Shown in pieces: positions 1 through 5,013 of a stretch of 6,605 bases of DNA (position 1 is the first letter of the stretch; the number at the start of each line of letters is the position of its first letter). The position numbers and the translations under genes are program-made. Origin of the DNA: an uncultured Selenomonas sp. (GTDB lineage Bacteria > Bacillota > Negativicutes > Selenomonadales > Selenomonadaceae); assembly GCA_945494195.1 (NCBI GenBank), contig CALYVJ010000094.1:1-6605 (forward strand). Direction: 5' to 3'. Below the pieces are notes generated by a model, which searched no databases, was not told where the DNA came from, and saw only the letters and a program-made list of their open reading frames with translations.

Positions 1-420
1 AAAATATTGCGATTCGAGATTATCCACCCGACGGCAGAGGTAGCTGCTAAATTGCAATTGGCTGTGGACGATTTCGTTTACGATATTATCCGGGTAAGGC
101 TTTTGGATGATCGGCCGGTGGTGGTGGAATATACACAAATGCCGATTCAGTTGATTGCAGGACTCAAGCGGCAGACGTTGGAAAAATCGATTTACAGTTA
201 TATTGAAAAGGATTTGGGTTATAAGATCCAGTCTGCCCATCGTACGGTGCGCGCTGTAATGCCTACGGCTGAAGAACGCGAGCAGCTGCAGATAGAGGGG
301 GTGCTTCCCTTGCTGGAGGTCACACAGGTGGCCTTCTTGGACGATGGACGCCCGTTTGAGTATTCGATTGCCCGTCATCGTGGCGATTACAGCAATTTCC
401 GCTCGGTGAGCATCCGCTGA
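1..420 (+). CDS. GntR-family (HutC-type) transcriptional regulator, C-terminal UTRA domain, 5' partial
   Basis: The frame is open from base 1, so the N-terminal winged-helix DNA-binding domain lies outside the window; the TTG at 7 is an internal leucine codon, not a start. The visible 139 residues match a UTRA ligand-binding domain (PF07702): the segment around YDIIRVRLLDDRPVVVEYTQ (about residues 25-45 of the fragment), a central helix LEKSIYSYIEKDLGY, and the typical ending PLLEVTQVAFLDDGRPFEYS followed by RHRGDY.F. In HutC-type GntR repressors this domain binds a small effector, often a sugar phosphate or amino-acid derivative, and releases the operator. The stop codon lies 30 bases before manA on the same strand, so the two are probably co-transcribed and the ligand may be a phosphosugar (inference). 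Family assignment is firm; ligand is unknown. Confidence 0.9.
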   Translation, partial: KILRFEIIHPTAEVAAKLQLAVDDFVYDIIRVRLLDDRPVVVEYTQMPIQLIAGLKRQTLEKSIYSYIEKDLGYKIQSAHRTVRAVMPTAEEREQLQIEGVLPLLEVTQVAFLDDGRPFEYSIARHRGDYSNFRSVSIR

Positions 421-450
421 GGGAAACTTAGAAAATGGAGTGATGTATTG

Positions 451-1416
451 ATGTTGGAACCTATGCTTTTGAAGGCACCGTTGAAAGATTATCTTTGGGG
501 CGGCAACCGTTTGAAGAACGAATACGGCAAGGAATCCGATTTGGATATCGTGGCAGAAAGCTGGGAACTTTCCTGTCATGAGGCAGGATTGAGCGTAATC
601 GATAGCGGTGCGCATAAAGGCGAATCCCTGGCGGCATTCCTGGCCGGGGCGGGGAAGGCTGTGCTCGGAAGCAAGGCGCAGGATAGGGATTATTTCCCGC
701 TGCTGATCAAATTCATCGATGCCAAGGGGGATTTGTCGGTACAGGTTCATCCAGATGATGAGTATGCGCTGCGGGAAGAAGGCGAGCAGGGCAAGACGGA
801 AATGTGGTATGTGGTCGATGCAGAACCCGATGCAAGCCTTATCTATGGCTTCCAGCAGAAAATCAGCAAAGAAGAATTCGAGCAGCGCATCGCGGATAAT
901 ACGCTGCTGGAGGTCTGCAACAAAGTCCCCGTGCATAAAGGGGATGTGTTCTTCATCAAGGCAGGTACGCTGCATGCCATTGGCAGTGGGATCCTGATCT
1001 ATGAGGTACAGCAAAACTCTAACCTGACGTATCGTGTCTATGACTATGGGCGCGTAGGCAAAGATGGCAAGCCGCGTCAATTGCATATCGATAAGGCTTT
1101 GGCGGTAACCAAGCTCGAAGTGCCGCAGGCTGTGTCGGGAAATACGGTGGATCTTGACCTGTTCCCGGATATGGATATCAGATTGTTGGCGGAATGCAAG
1201 TATTTCAAAGTATATCATGGCAGTCTGCAGGGAGACAGCACTATGTGCGCTGGCGAGGATTCCTTCCATTGCCTGACGGTACTGGATGGCACTTTGTCGC
1301 TTACCGTAAATGATGTATCTCTCACAGTGGCAAAAGGAAGGACGGTCTTTGTGCCGGCTGGCTTGGGAAGATATCAACTGCAGGGACAGGCAGCGTTTAT
1401 TTTAAGCAAATTATAA
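451..1416 (+). CDS. manA: Mannose-6-phosphate isomerase, class I
   Basis: Zinc-dependent cytosolic isomerase interconverting mannose 6-phosphate and fructose 6-phosphate. The 321 residues match the short bacterial type I PMI length. Visible signature: N-terminal LKDYLWGG (about 11-18) and AESWELSCHE; zinc-site motif QVHPDD with Gln98 and His100; Glu117 in GKTEMWYV; His175 in KAGTLHAIG; and YEVQQNSNLTYRVYDYGR with the catalytic-type Arg195. The C-terminal third is the usual second cupin-like barrel. Start choice: GGAG at 437-440 precedes both TTG 448 and ATG 451, and ATG 451 was preferred because MLEPM fits the family; TTG 448 would add one residue. It lies 30 bases after the GntR gene with no obvious promoter between, so an operon is likely. 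No broken motif is seen. Confidence 0.95.
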   Translation: MLEPMLLKAPLKDYLWGGNRLKNEYGKESDLDIVAESWELSCHEAGLSVIDSGAHKGESLAAFLAGAGKAVLGSKAQDRDYFPLLIKFIDAKGDLSVQVHPDDEYALREEGEQGKTEMWYVVDAEPDASLIYGFQQKISKEEFEQRIADNTLLEVCNKVPVHKGDVFFIKAGTLHAIGSGILIYEVQQNSNLTYRVYDYGRVGKDGKPRQLHIDKALAVTKLEVPQAVSGNTVDLDLFPDMDIRLLAECKYFKVYHGSLQGDSTMCAGEDSFHCLTVLDGTLSLTVNDVSLTVAKGRTVFVPAGLGRYQLQGQAAFILSKL

Positions 1417-1430
1417 CGCGTATAAGCTGC

Positions 1431-1450
1431 CCCCATTTCCATAAGTGGGG
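1431..1450 (+). terminator. Hairpin just after manA, possible weak terminator or 3' stabiliser
   Basis: CCCCATTT at 1431-1438 pairs with AAGTGGGG at 1443-1450 (8 bp, one G-T wobble) around a four-base loop, 14 bases after the manA stop. A GC pair on each side (1426-1427 with 1454-1455) may extend it. There is no T-run after the stem (ACGGCAATTATT follows), so it is not a classical intrinsic terminator; it could be a pause or RNA-protecting hairpin. Confidence 0.45.
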
Positions 1451-1614
1451 ACGGCAATTATTGACAGGCGGTTTGCAAACTCTTTGGGGTTTGTGAACTG
1501 CTTTTTGATGTTTGGCGGCAGGTATCGGATTCCGGTGTGGCGAAATATTTCTACGGTCGCTAGGATTTTAAGCAAATGGTGCAGGATTACTGGCGGATAA
1601 AAATATAGGGAAGG

Positions 1615-1648
1615 GCTTGACTGGGAGTAAGCTTTAAGTAGTAGAGTA
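1615..1648 (+). promoter_or_regulatory. MerR-type promoter/operator, copy 1 (19-bp spacer)
   Basis: TTGACT (1617-1622) and TAGAGT (1642-1647) are separated by 19 bp rather than the usual 17, the geometry of promoters activated by MerR-family proteins, which twist DNA to realign the two boxes. The spacer region reads ACTGGGAGT-AA-GCTTTAAGT, a dyad conserved at its outer positions (5 of 9 pairs). Positions 1615-1648 match the copy at 4011-4044 at 27 of 34 bases. The expected start of transcription is near 1654, only about 16 bases before the GTG of the next ORF. The regulator is not encoded in this window. Confidence 0.65.
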
Positions 1649-1669
1649 AAAAACAAGGGAATACATATT

Positions 1670-1924
1670 GTGGCATCGCTCGACATCCTGGCCGCTGACC
1701 AGGCCTGTGGCGACTGTGTTTATGCGCTGCCCGAAGAAAGCAGGCATGATCTGGTGGAGCGCATGGAATCGCGCTATAGCATGCGTCAGCTGACCTATAT
1801 GAAGGAAATGGGCATGGGCAATGACCGCTATCAGCTGATTGATATCGATAATGGGGACAAAGTCATCACGGCTGCCGAGGCGGTAAAGGGCTTCAAGGGT
1901 ACCTGGGTGCCGGACGGTAATTGA
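1670..1924 (+). CDS. Unrecognised 84-residue protein with CxxC motif; small gene or 3' remnant
   Basis: I do not recognise this protein. The GTG start at 1670 has AAGGGA at 1655-1660 with 9-nt spacing; the frame opens only after a TAA at 1628-1630. The 84-residue product is acidic, with a Cys13-Gly-Asp-Cys16 pair, a helical middle (LVERMESRYSMRQLTYMKEM), and a strand-rich end (YQLIDIDNGDKVITAAEAV, then GTWVP). No signal peptide or membrane segment is seen. A MerR-type promoter lies directly upstream and a strong terminator begins 13 bases after the stop, so it forms a complete transcription unit. The leader is very short (about 16 nt), which leaves open that the original 5' part of a larger gene was deleted and the tail now sits on the promoter. 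Amino-acid composition looks like a real protein; function is unknown. Confidence 0.55.
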   Translation: MASLDILAADQACGDCVYALPEESRHDLVERMESRYSMRQLTYMKEMGMGNDRYQLIDIDNGDKVITAAEAVKGFKGTWVPDGN

Positions 1925-1936
1925 TGGGCAGCAGAG

Positions 1937-1969
1937 ATTTGACCGTTAGATATGGCGGTCAAATTTTTT
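1937..1969 (+). terminator. Strong rho-independent terminator
   Basis: ATTTGACCG (1937-1945) pairs perfectly with CGGTCAAAT (1956-1964), a 9-bp stem with a 10-base loop, followed by a six-base T-run (1964-1969). It starts 13 bases after the stop of the 84-residue ORF and insulates the promoter at 1980. An ATG in its loop (1952) opens the long frame that runs into the aldo/keto reductase, but that start is not biologically meaningful. Confidence 0.9.
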
Positions 1970-1979
1970 GGCAACAATA

Positions 1980-2008
1980 TTGACATGGTGTCATTTTATT
2001 TTTATAAT
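1980..2008 (+). promoter_or_regulatory. Consensus sigma-70/sigma-A promoter for the aldo/keto reductase operon
   Basis: TTGACA (1980-1985) and TATAAT (2003-2008) match the consensus perfectly with the optimal 17-bp spacer. Transcription should start near 2015, giving a leader of about 147 nt before the ATG at 2162. Because such a promoter would be strong by default, repression is likely; palindromic sites overlap its -35 box and lie just downstream. Confidence 0.88.
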
Positions 2009-2044
2009 ACAAGCAATAAGAAAAGTTACACGGTGTCATTTTAT
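1981..2044. repeat. Duplicated operator-like palindromes flanking the promoter
   Basis: TGACA-TGG-TGTCA (1981-1993) is a perfect 5-bp inverted repeat lying on the -35 box. A second copy, TTACA-CGG-TGTCA (2026-2038), lies about 11 bp past the expected transcription start. The copies continue as a shared ATTTTAT, so 1981-1999 and 2026-2044 agree at 17 of 19 bases with a 45-bp period. The layout (one site on the -35, one in the early transcribed region) is typical of a repressor that blocks or loops the promoter. Which regulator binds is not known. Confidence 0.65.
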
Positions 2045-2161
2045 ACAGGCAGGAATCCGATACCTAGGATTTTTGCAGAGGAAAAGCCCGTACGGCGGGA
2101 GGAAATCCTTGCTGCCGGTGCTTTAGGAGCTCAGTCATGGAACGTTGGAGGGTGTGTGGCA
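2015..2161 (+). promoter_or_regulatory. Long structured 5' leader of the aldo/keto reductase mRNA
   Basis: About 147 nt separate the expected transcription start from the coding start. GCAGGAATCC (2049-2058) pairs with GGATTTTTGC (2067-2076) over 10 bp with two G-U wobbles around an 8-base loop. CCCG (2087-2090) and CGGG (2096-2099) form a second small stem. The last part carries two Shine-Dalgarno sites, AGGAG at 2125-2129 and GGAGGG at 2147-2152. I recognise no known riboswitch or T-box signature. Confidence 0.45.
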
Positions 2162-2184
2162 ATGCAATATACGAAACTCGGTAA
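2137..2184 (+). CDS. Possible 15-residue leader peptide overlapping the aldo/keto reductase start
   Basis: ATG at 2137 has an excellent Shine-Dalgarno site (AGGAG, 2125-2129, 7-nt spacing) and reads MERWRVCGNAIYETR before TAA at 2182-2184. It runs in a different frame across the Shine-Dalgarno site and first 23 bases of the aldo/keto reductase, so a ribosome translating it would control access to the downstream start. No run of a single regulatory amino acid is seen. The quality of its ribosome site is visible; its translation is inference. Confidence 0.35.
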   Translation: MERWRVCGNAIYETR

Positions 2185-3205
2185 CACGGATTTGGAAGTA
2201 TCCCGCATTTGCTTAGGCTGCATGGTTTTTGGCAATGCAGCTGCGGGACAGCATAGCTGGACGGTGGACGAAACTGCCACCCGGGAGATAATCAAGCATG
2301 CCTTGGCGCAGGGGATAAATTTCTTTGATACGGCCATTGCCTATCAGAACGGCACCAGCGAGGAATATCTGGGCAGAGCGTTGCGCGATTATGCCTTGCG
2401 GGACGAGGTGGTGGTCGCGACAAAATTCCTGCCCCGCAGTACGCAGGAAATCGAAGCTGGTGTAACCGGTCAGGAACATATTGCCAAACAGCTGGATATG
2501 AGTTTGCAACATTTGGGTATGGATTATGTGGATCTGTATATCTACCATATGTGGGATTATCAGACCGATATTTATGATATCTTAGACGGTCTTACGCAGC
2601 AGGTGAAGGCGGGGAAAGTCCGCTATATCGGCATTGCCAACTGCTATGCCTATCAGCTGGCCAAGGCCAATGCGCTGGCGGCAAAGGAAGGCTTTGCTCC
2701 GTTTGTGTCGGTGCAGAACCATTACAATCTGCTGTTCCGCGAGGAAGAACGGGAGATGGCAAAATTATGCGCCGAGGACAACATTGCCATGACGCCATAC
2801 AGTGCGCTGGCCAGCGGCCGGCTGGCTAGAAGGCCCGGGGAAATGTCCAAGCGTCTTGCTGAGGATAGTTATGCCAAGCTCAAATACGATGGCACGGCTG
2901 AAGCTGATGAAAAAATCATCCTGCGCGTGGCAGAGCTTGCCGATACGTATGGCGTATCCATGACGGAAATCGCTCTGGCCTGGCTGCTGACGAAGGTGAC
3001 GGCACCGGTGGCCGGGGCGACCAAGCGCCATCATATCGATGGCGCGGTCAAGGCGGTAGAATTGAAGCTTGCAAAATCAGATACCGCTTATCTGGAAGAA
3101 TGCTATATCCCGCATAAGCTGGTGGGGGTAATGGCACAGAATACTGAAAGTGGCAATAAAAAAGAGCAGGTCTGGATGAAAAATGCGCCCCAGGGGATGC
3201 AGTGA
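2162..3205 (+). CDS. Aldo/keto reductase (AKR superfamily)
   Basis: NAD(P)H-dependent cytosolic oxidoreductase of carbonyl compounds, 347 residues, TIM-barrel. The family start MQYTKLGNTDLEVSRICLG (1-19) is intact. The catalytic tetrad is complete: Asp56 and Tyr61 in NFFDTAIAY, Lys88 in VVATKF, His129 in DLYIYHMWD. Later come YIGIANCYAYQL, SVQNHYNLLFRE (about 188-199) and ALAWLLTKVTAPVAGAT, the cofactor-phosphate region. ATG 2162 was chosen because the frame further upstream reads through the terminator and promoter, while GGAGGG at 2147-2152 sits 9 nt before this ATG. About 25 residues beyond IPHKLVGV form a polar tail longer than in many AKRs. The stop overlaps or nearly abuts the next gene, so they are co-transcribed. 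The substrate cannot be read from sequence; the overall type resembles YajO/YccK-like AKRs. Confidence 0.93.
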   Translation: MQYTKLGNTDLEVSRICLGCMVFGNAAAGQHSWTVDETATREIIKHALAQGINFFDTAIAYQNGTSEEYLGRALRDYALRDEVVVATKFLPRSTQEIEAGVTGQEHIAKQLDMSLQHLGMDYVDLYIYHMWDYQTDIYDILDGLTQQVKAGKVRYIGIANCYAYQLAKANALAAKEGFAPFVSVQNHYNLLFREEEREMAKLCAEDNIAMTPYSALASGRLARRPGEMSKRLAEDSYAKLKYDGTAEADEKIILRVAELADTYGVSMTEIALAWLLTKVTAPVAGATKRHHIDGAVKAVELKLAKSDTAYLEECYIPHKLVGVMAQNTESGNKKEQVWMKNAPQGMQ

Positions 3206-3258
3206 GTTTATCCAGCATAGGAGAAGGGGAAAAGCTTTTCGTTACGGAAGTGGTGTAT

Positions 3259-3963
3259 ATGAATAGACGCGAGTGTTTGAAAGTCACCGGCAGGGGTGCA
3301 TTGACTGTGCCGGGGCGCTTAGTGGTGACAACATGCTTGCCCGTGGTGTTTATTGCGGTGATGAGTTTCCATTATATTCCCAAACTGCTGCATGAAATCC
3401 TGGGCGTGGCCTGGCTGCTGCTTGTCCTGCTGCATTTGTATCAGAACCGCAGCTGGCTCAAGAATTTGCGGCAGGGAAGCTGGAGCTTCGGGCGGCTTCT
3501 GGGAACGGTCATCGATAGTTTGCTTATCCTGGGGGTGCTGGTGACTATCCTGTCCGGCCTGGGGATTTCCAACTATCTGCTCAAAGATGTGATGCCGCTG
3601 GCCGTGCAGCGCAGCATTGCCCTGCATCAATATCATGTTTCGCTGCCGTATGCGCTGCTGATCTTGAGCGGCCTGCATTGGGGCCTGCATTGGCAAGGAT
3701 GGCAAAGACAGTGGCAGAAGTGCATGAACTGGTCATTGCCGAAAATGGCCGGACGGCTGCTGACTGGCACACTGGTCGCTTTTGTGCTGGCGGCTGGCGT
3801 ATGCGGTTCGTTCATGAACCGCGCAGGCGACCGGCTGCTGATGAAGCATATCTTTGCGACAGAGGCGTCCAGTCAGCCGGGCGGCATCTATGTACTGCTA
3901 TTGGCGGGGATGCTGGGACTTTATGTGCTGGGCGGAATCGTTTTGGGCAGAAGCAGAAAATAA
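3259..3963 (+). CDS. DUF4405-type six-helix membrane protein with two H-x13-H pairs, possible b-type cytochrome
   Basis: Integral membrane protein of 234 residues. Hydrophobic segments are near 21-36, 44-61, 80-103, 127-146, 168-185 and 209-230. Helix 2 holds His45 and His59 (LLHEILG...LLHLY) and helix 4 region holds His126 and His140 (HQYHVSLPYALL..GLHWGLH); both pairs are spaced H-x13-H, as in diheme cytochrome b proteins, with additional His123 and His144. The best family match is DUF4405 (PF14358), which is thought to be cytochrome-b-like. Start choice: ATG 3259 with GGAAG at 3246-3250; an alternative GTG at 3202 overlaps the aldo/keto reductase stop (GTGA) behind AGGGGA, adding 19 polar residues. 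The basic N-terminus MNRRECLK suggests a cytoplasmic amino end. It may pass electrons between the membrane and partner enzymes (inference). Confidence 0.8.
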   Translation: MNRRECLKVTGRGALTVPGRLVVTTCLPVVFIAVMSFHYIPKLLHEILGVAWLLLVLLHLYQNRSWLKNLRQGSWSFGRLLGTVIDSLLILGVLVTILSGLGISNYLLKDVMPLAVQRSIALHQYHVSLPYALLILSGLHWGLHWQGWQRQWQKCMNWSLPKMAGRLLTGTLVAFVLAAGVCGSFMNRAGDRLLMKHIFATEASSQPGGIYVLLLAGMLGLYVLGGIVLGRSRK

Positions 3964-4012
3964 CGCAGAAGAAGCTGAACAACGGCGTTATGAAAGCAGA
4001 TGAAATTTTTGC

Positions 4013-4043
4013 TTGACTTGAAGTAAACTTCAAGTGCTAGATT
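4013..4043 (+). promoter_or_regulatory. MerR-type promoter/operator, copy 2 (19-bp spacer, perfect dyad)
   Basis: TTGACT (4013-4018) and TAGATT (4038-4043) flank a 19-bp spacer. Within and around it ACTTGAAGT (4016-4024), AA, ACTTCAAGT (4027-4035) is a perfect 9+2+9 inverted repeat overlapping the end of the -35 box. Long spacer plus central dyad is the hallmark of MerR-family activated promoters. Transcription should start near 4050 and serve the decarboxylase/cupin and phosphoesterase genes. It closely matches the site at 1615-1648, so both units probably answer to one regulator encoded elsewhere. Confidence 0.85.
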
Positions 4044-4053
4044 AGAACGGAAG

Positions 4054-4071
4054 TCAGGGTCTGTTCCCTGA
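4054..4071 (+). other. Hairpin at the 5' end of the CMD-cupin transcript
   Basis: TCAGGG (4054-4059) pairs perfectly with CCCTGA (4066-4071) around TCTGTT, within a few bases of the predicted transcription start. A stem at the very 5' end commonly protects mRNA from degradation. It is far enough (18 bases) from the AAAAGGAG site at 4089-4096 not to occlude it. Confidence 0.5.
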
Positions 4072-4102
4072 GGTGTGAAAGAAGCACGAAAAGGAGACCA
4101 GG

Positions 4103-4990
4103 ATGAAGAAAAGAATCATCGCGGCAGGGCTGGCAGCCGCAACTGCTATGTCAGCGAATTTTTTGACGGTGGAGGCAGCAGCAATGGCAAATAACAACAA
4201 ACGTATCGCAGTGAAAGTAACCCAGACGGCAGGACGGCAGCAACTTGGTGAGTTTGCTCCCGATTTTGCCCGCTATAATGACGATATCCTCTTTGGCGAG
4301 GTTTGGTCGAAAAATGACATACTCTCGCTGCATGACCGCAGTATCGTGACGGTTTCGGCCTTGGTGGCCAGCGGCATGGTGGACAGCTCACTCAAATATC
4401 ATCTACAGTCGGCAAAGAAAAATGGCGTGACCAAAGCGGAAATGGCAGAAGTCATTACCCAGCTGGGCTTCTATGCTGGCTGGCCCAAGGCTTGGGCTGC
4501 CTTCAATCTGGCAAAAGAGGTCTATAACGAACCGGCAGCTAAGGATACAGAGAGAAAAGGAAGCGATACGATGGATTTGGAAGCCATCAAGGAAACCAGC
4601 ATGTTCCCTGTGGGTGGCGAAAATGTCAACTATGCCCAGTATTTTGACGGCAAGAGCTATCTCCATATGATTTCTACGGAACAGGTGGTCATCGGCAATG
4701 TGACCTTTGAGCCGTGCTGCCGCAATCACTGGCATATCCATCATGCCGACAAGGGCGGCGGGCAGACGCTCCTGGTCACGGCCGGACGCGGCTGGTATCA
4801 GGAATGGGGTAAGCCTGCGCAGGAATTGAAGACTGGCGATGTCGTGCATATCCCCGCGAATGTCAAGCATTGGCATGGCGCGGCCAAGGATTCTGCTTTC
4901 CAGCATATCGCTGTGGAAGTGCCGGGCGAGAATACTTCTAACGAATGGTGCGAACCTGTAGCGGCGCAGGAATACAACAAACTGCCGTAA
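4103..4990 (+). CDS. Exported carboxymuconolactone-decarboxylase-like / cupin fusion protein
   Basis: Two-domain protein of 295 residues. A Sec signal peptide is visible: MKKR, a hydrophobic stretch to about residue 22, then VEAAA with likely cleavage near 25-28. Residues about 48-143 are a CMD/AhpD-like helical domain (PF02627) with GEVWSK, LSLHDRSIVTVSALVASG, LKYHLQSAKKNGVT and GFYAGWPKAWAA; it lacks the CxxC of AhpD, so it is not a typical alkylhydroperoxidase. Residues about 190-275 are a cupin (PF07883): motif 1 NHWHIHHADKGGGQ (His209, His211, His213, Gln221) and motif 2 IPANVKHWHG (His256, His258), enough to bind one metal. The start has AAAAGGAG at 6-nt spacing. It is the first gene after the MerR-type promoter and 23 bases before the phosphoesterase. 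Substrate is unknown; a small oxidised or aromatic compound is a guess from the family names. Confidence 0.9.
   Translation: MKKRIIAAGLAAATAMSANFLTVEAAAMANNNKRIAVKVTQTAGRQQLGEFAPDFARYNDDILFGEVWSKNDILSLHDRSIVTVSALVASGMVDSSLKYHLQSAKKNGVTKAEMAEVITQLGFYAGWPKAWAAFNLAKEVYNEPAAKDTERKGSDTMDLEAIKETSMFPVGGENVNYAQYFDGKSYLHMISTEQVVIGNVTFEPCCRNHWHIHHADKGGGQTLLVTAGRGWYQEWGKPAQELKTGDVVHIPANVKHWHGAAKDSAFQHIAVEVPGENTSNEWCEPVAAQEYNKLP
4555..4573 (+). promoter_or_regulatory. Internal ribosome-binding site and ATG at the CMD/cupin boundary
   Basis: AAAAGGAAG (4555-4563) lies 7 nt before an in-frame ATG at 4571 (Met157 of the fusion), exactly in the linker between the two domains. Starting here would give a 139-residue free cupin without a signal peptide. 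It may be a working internal start or the leftover start of a formerly separate cupin gene. Confidence 0.5.
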
Positions 4991-5013
4991 TTTTATAGGA
5001 AAAGAGAGAGCCG

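Larger units (their letters stand above)
1417..1669. other. Intergenic region after manA with possible coding remnant and repeated GTTTG-N2-AAC motif
   Basis: No intact gene is credible in these 253 bases. They hold the post-manA hairpin, a perfect 10-bp palindrome GTTTGCAAAC (1471-1480) and a near copy GTTTGTGAAC (1489-1498), a coding-like + strand stretch broken by stops (1465-1608), and the MerR-type promoter at 1615-1648. The open frame on the - strand across the region has no recognisable family and overlaps the promoter, so it was not called. Confidence 0.5.

Noticed and set aside
1461..1489. TTGACA at 1461-1466 as a promoter
   Set aside because: No -10-like hexamer lies at 16-19 bp spacing (the 17-bp position reads TTGGGG).
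1411..1686. 91-codon open frame on the - strand after manA
   Set aside because: No family resemblance, no convincing ribosome site, and it overlaps the MerR-type promoter and the start of the next ORF.
1560..2074. Shared 10-mer CTAGGATTTT at about 1560 and 2065
   Set aside because: Similarity does not extend beyond the 10-mer, so it is not evidence of a duplication or insertion repeat.
1952..2161. N-terminal extension of the aldo/keto reductase by 70 residues
   Set aside because: The extended frame starts inside the loop of a terminator and crosses a consensus promoter; the family start and a good ribosome site are at 2162.
3230..3241. Perfect palindrome GAAAAGCTTTTC near the DUF4405 start
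   Set aside because: Short AT-rich self-complement without loop or partner site; likely chance.
3961..3990. TAACGC/GCGTTA inverted repeat after the DUF4405 gene as a terminator
   Set aside because: Only six pairs around an 18-base loop, and the T-run at 4006-4010 is too distant.
3678..4016. 112-codon + strand frame overlapping the DUF4405 gene
   Set aside because: Out-of-frame shadow of a well-supported membrane protein, ending inside the next promoter.
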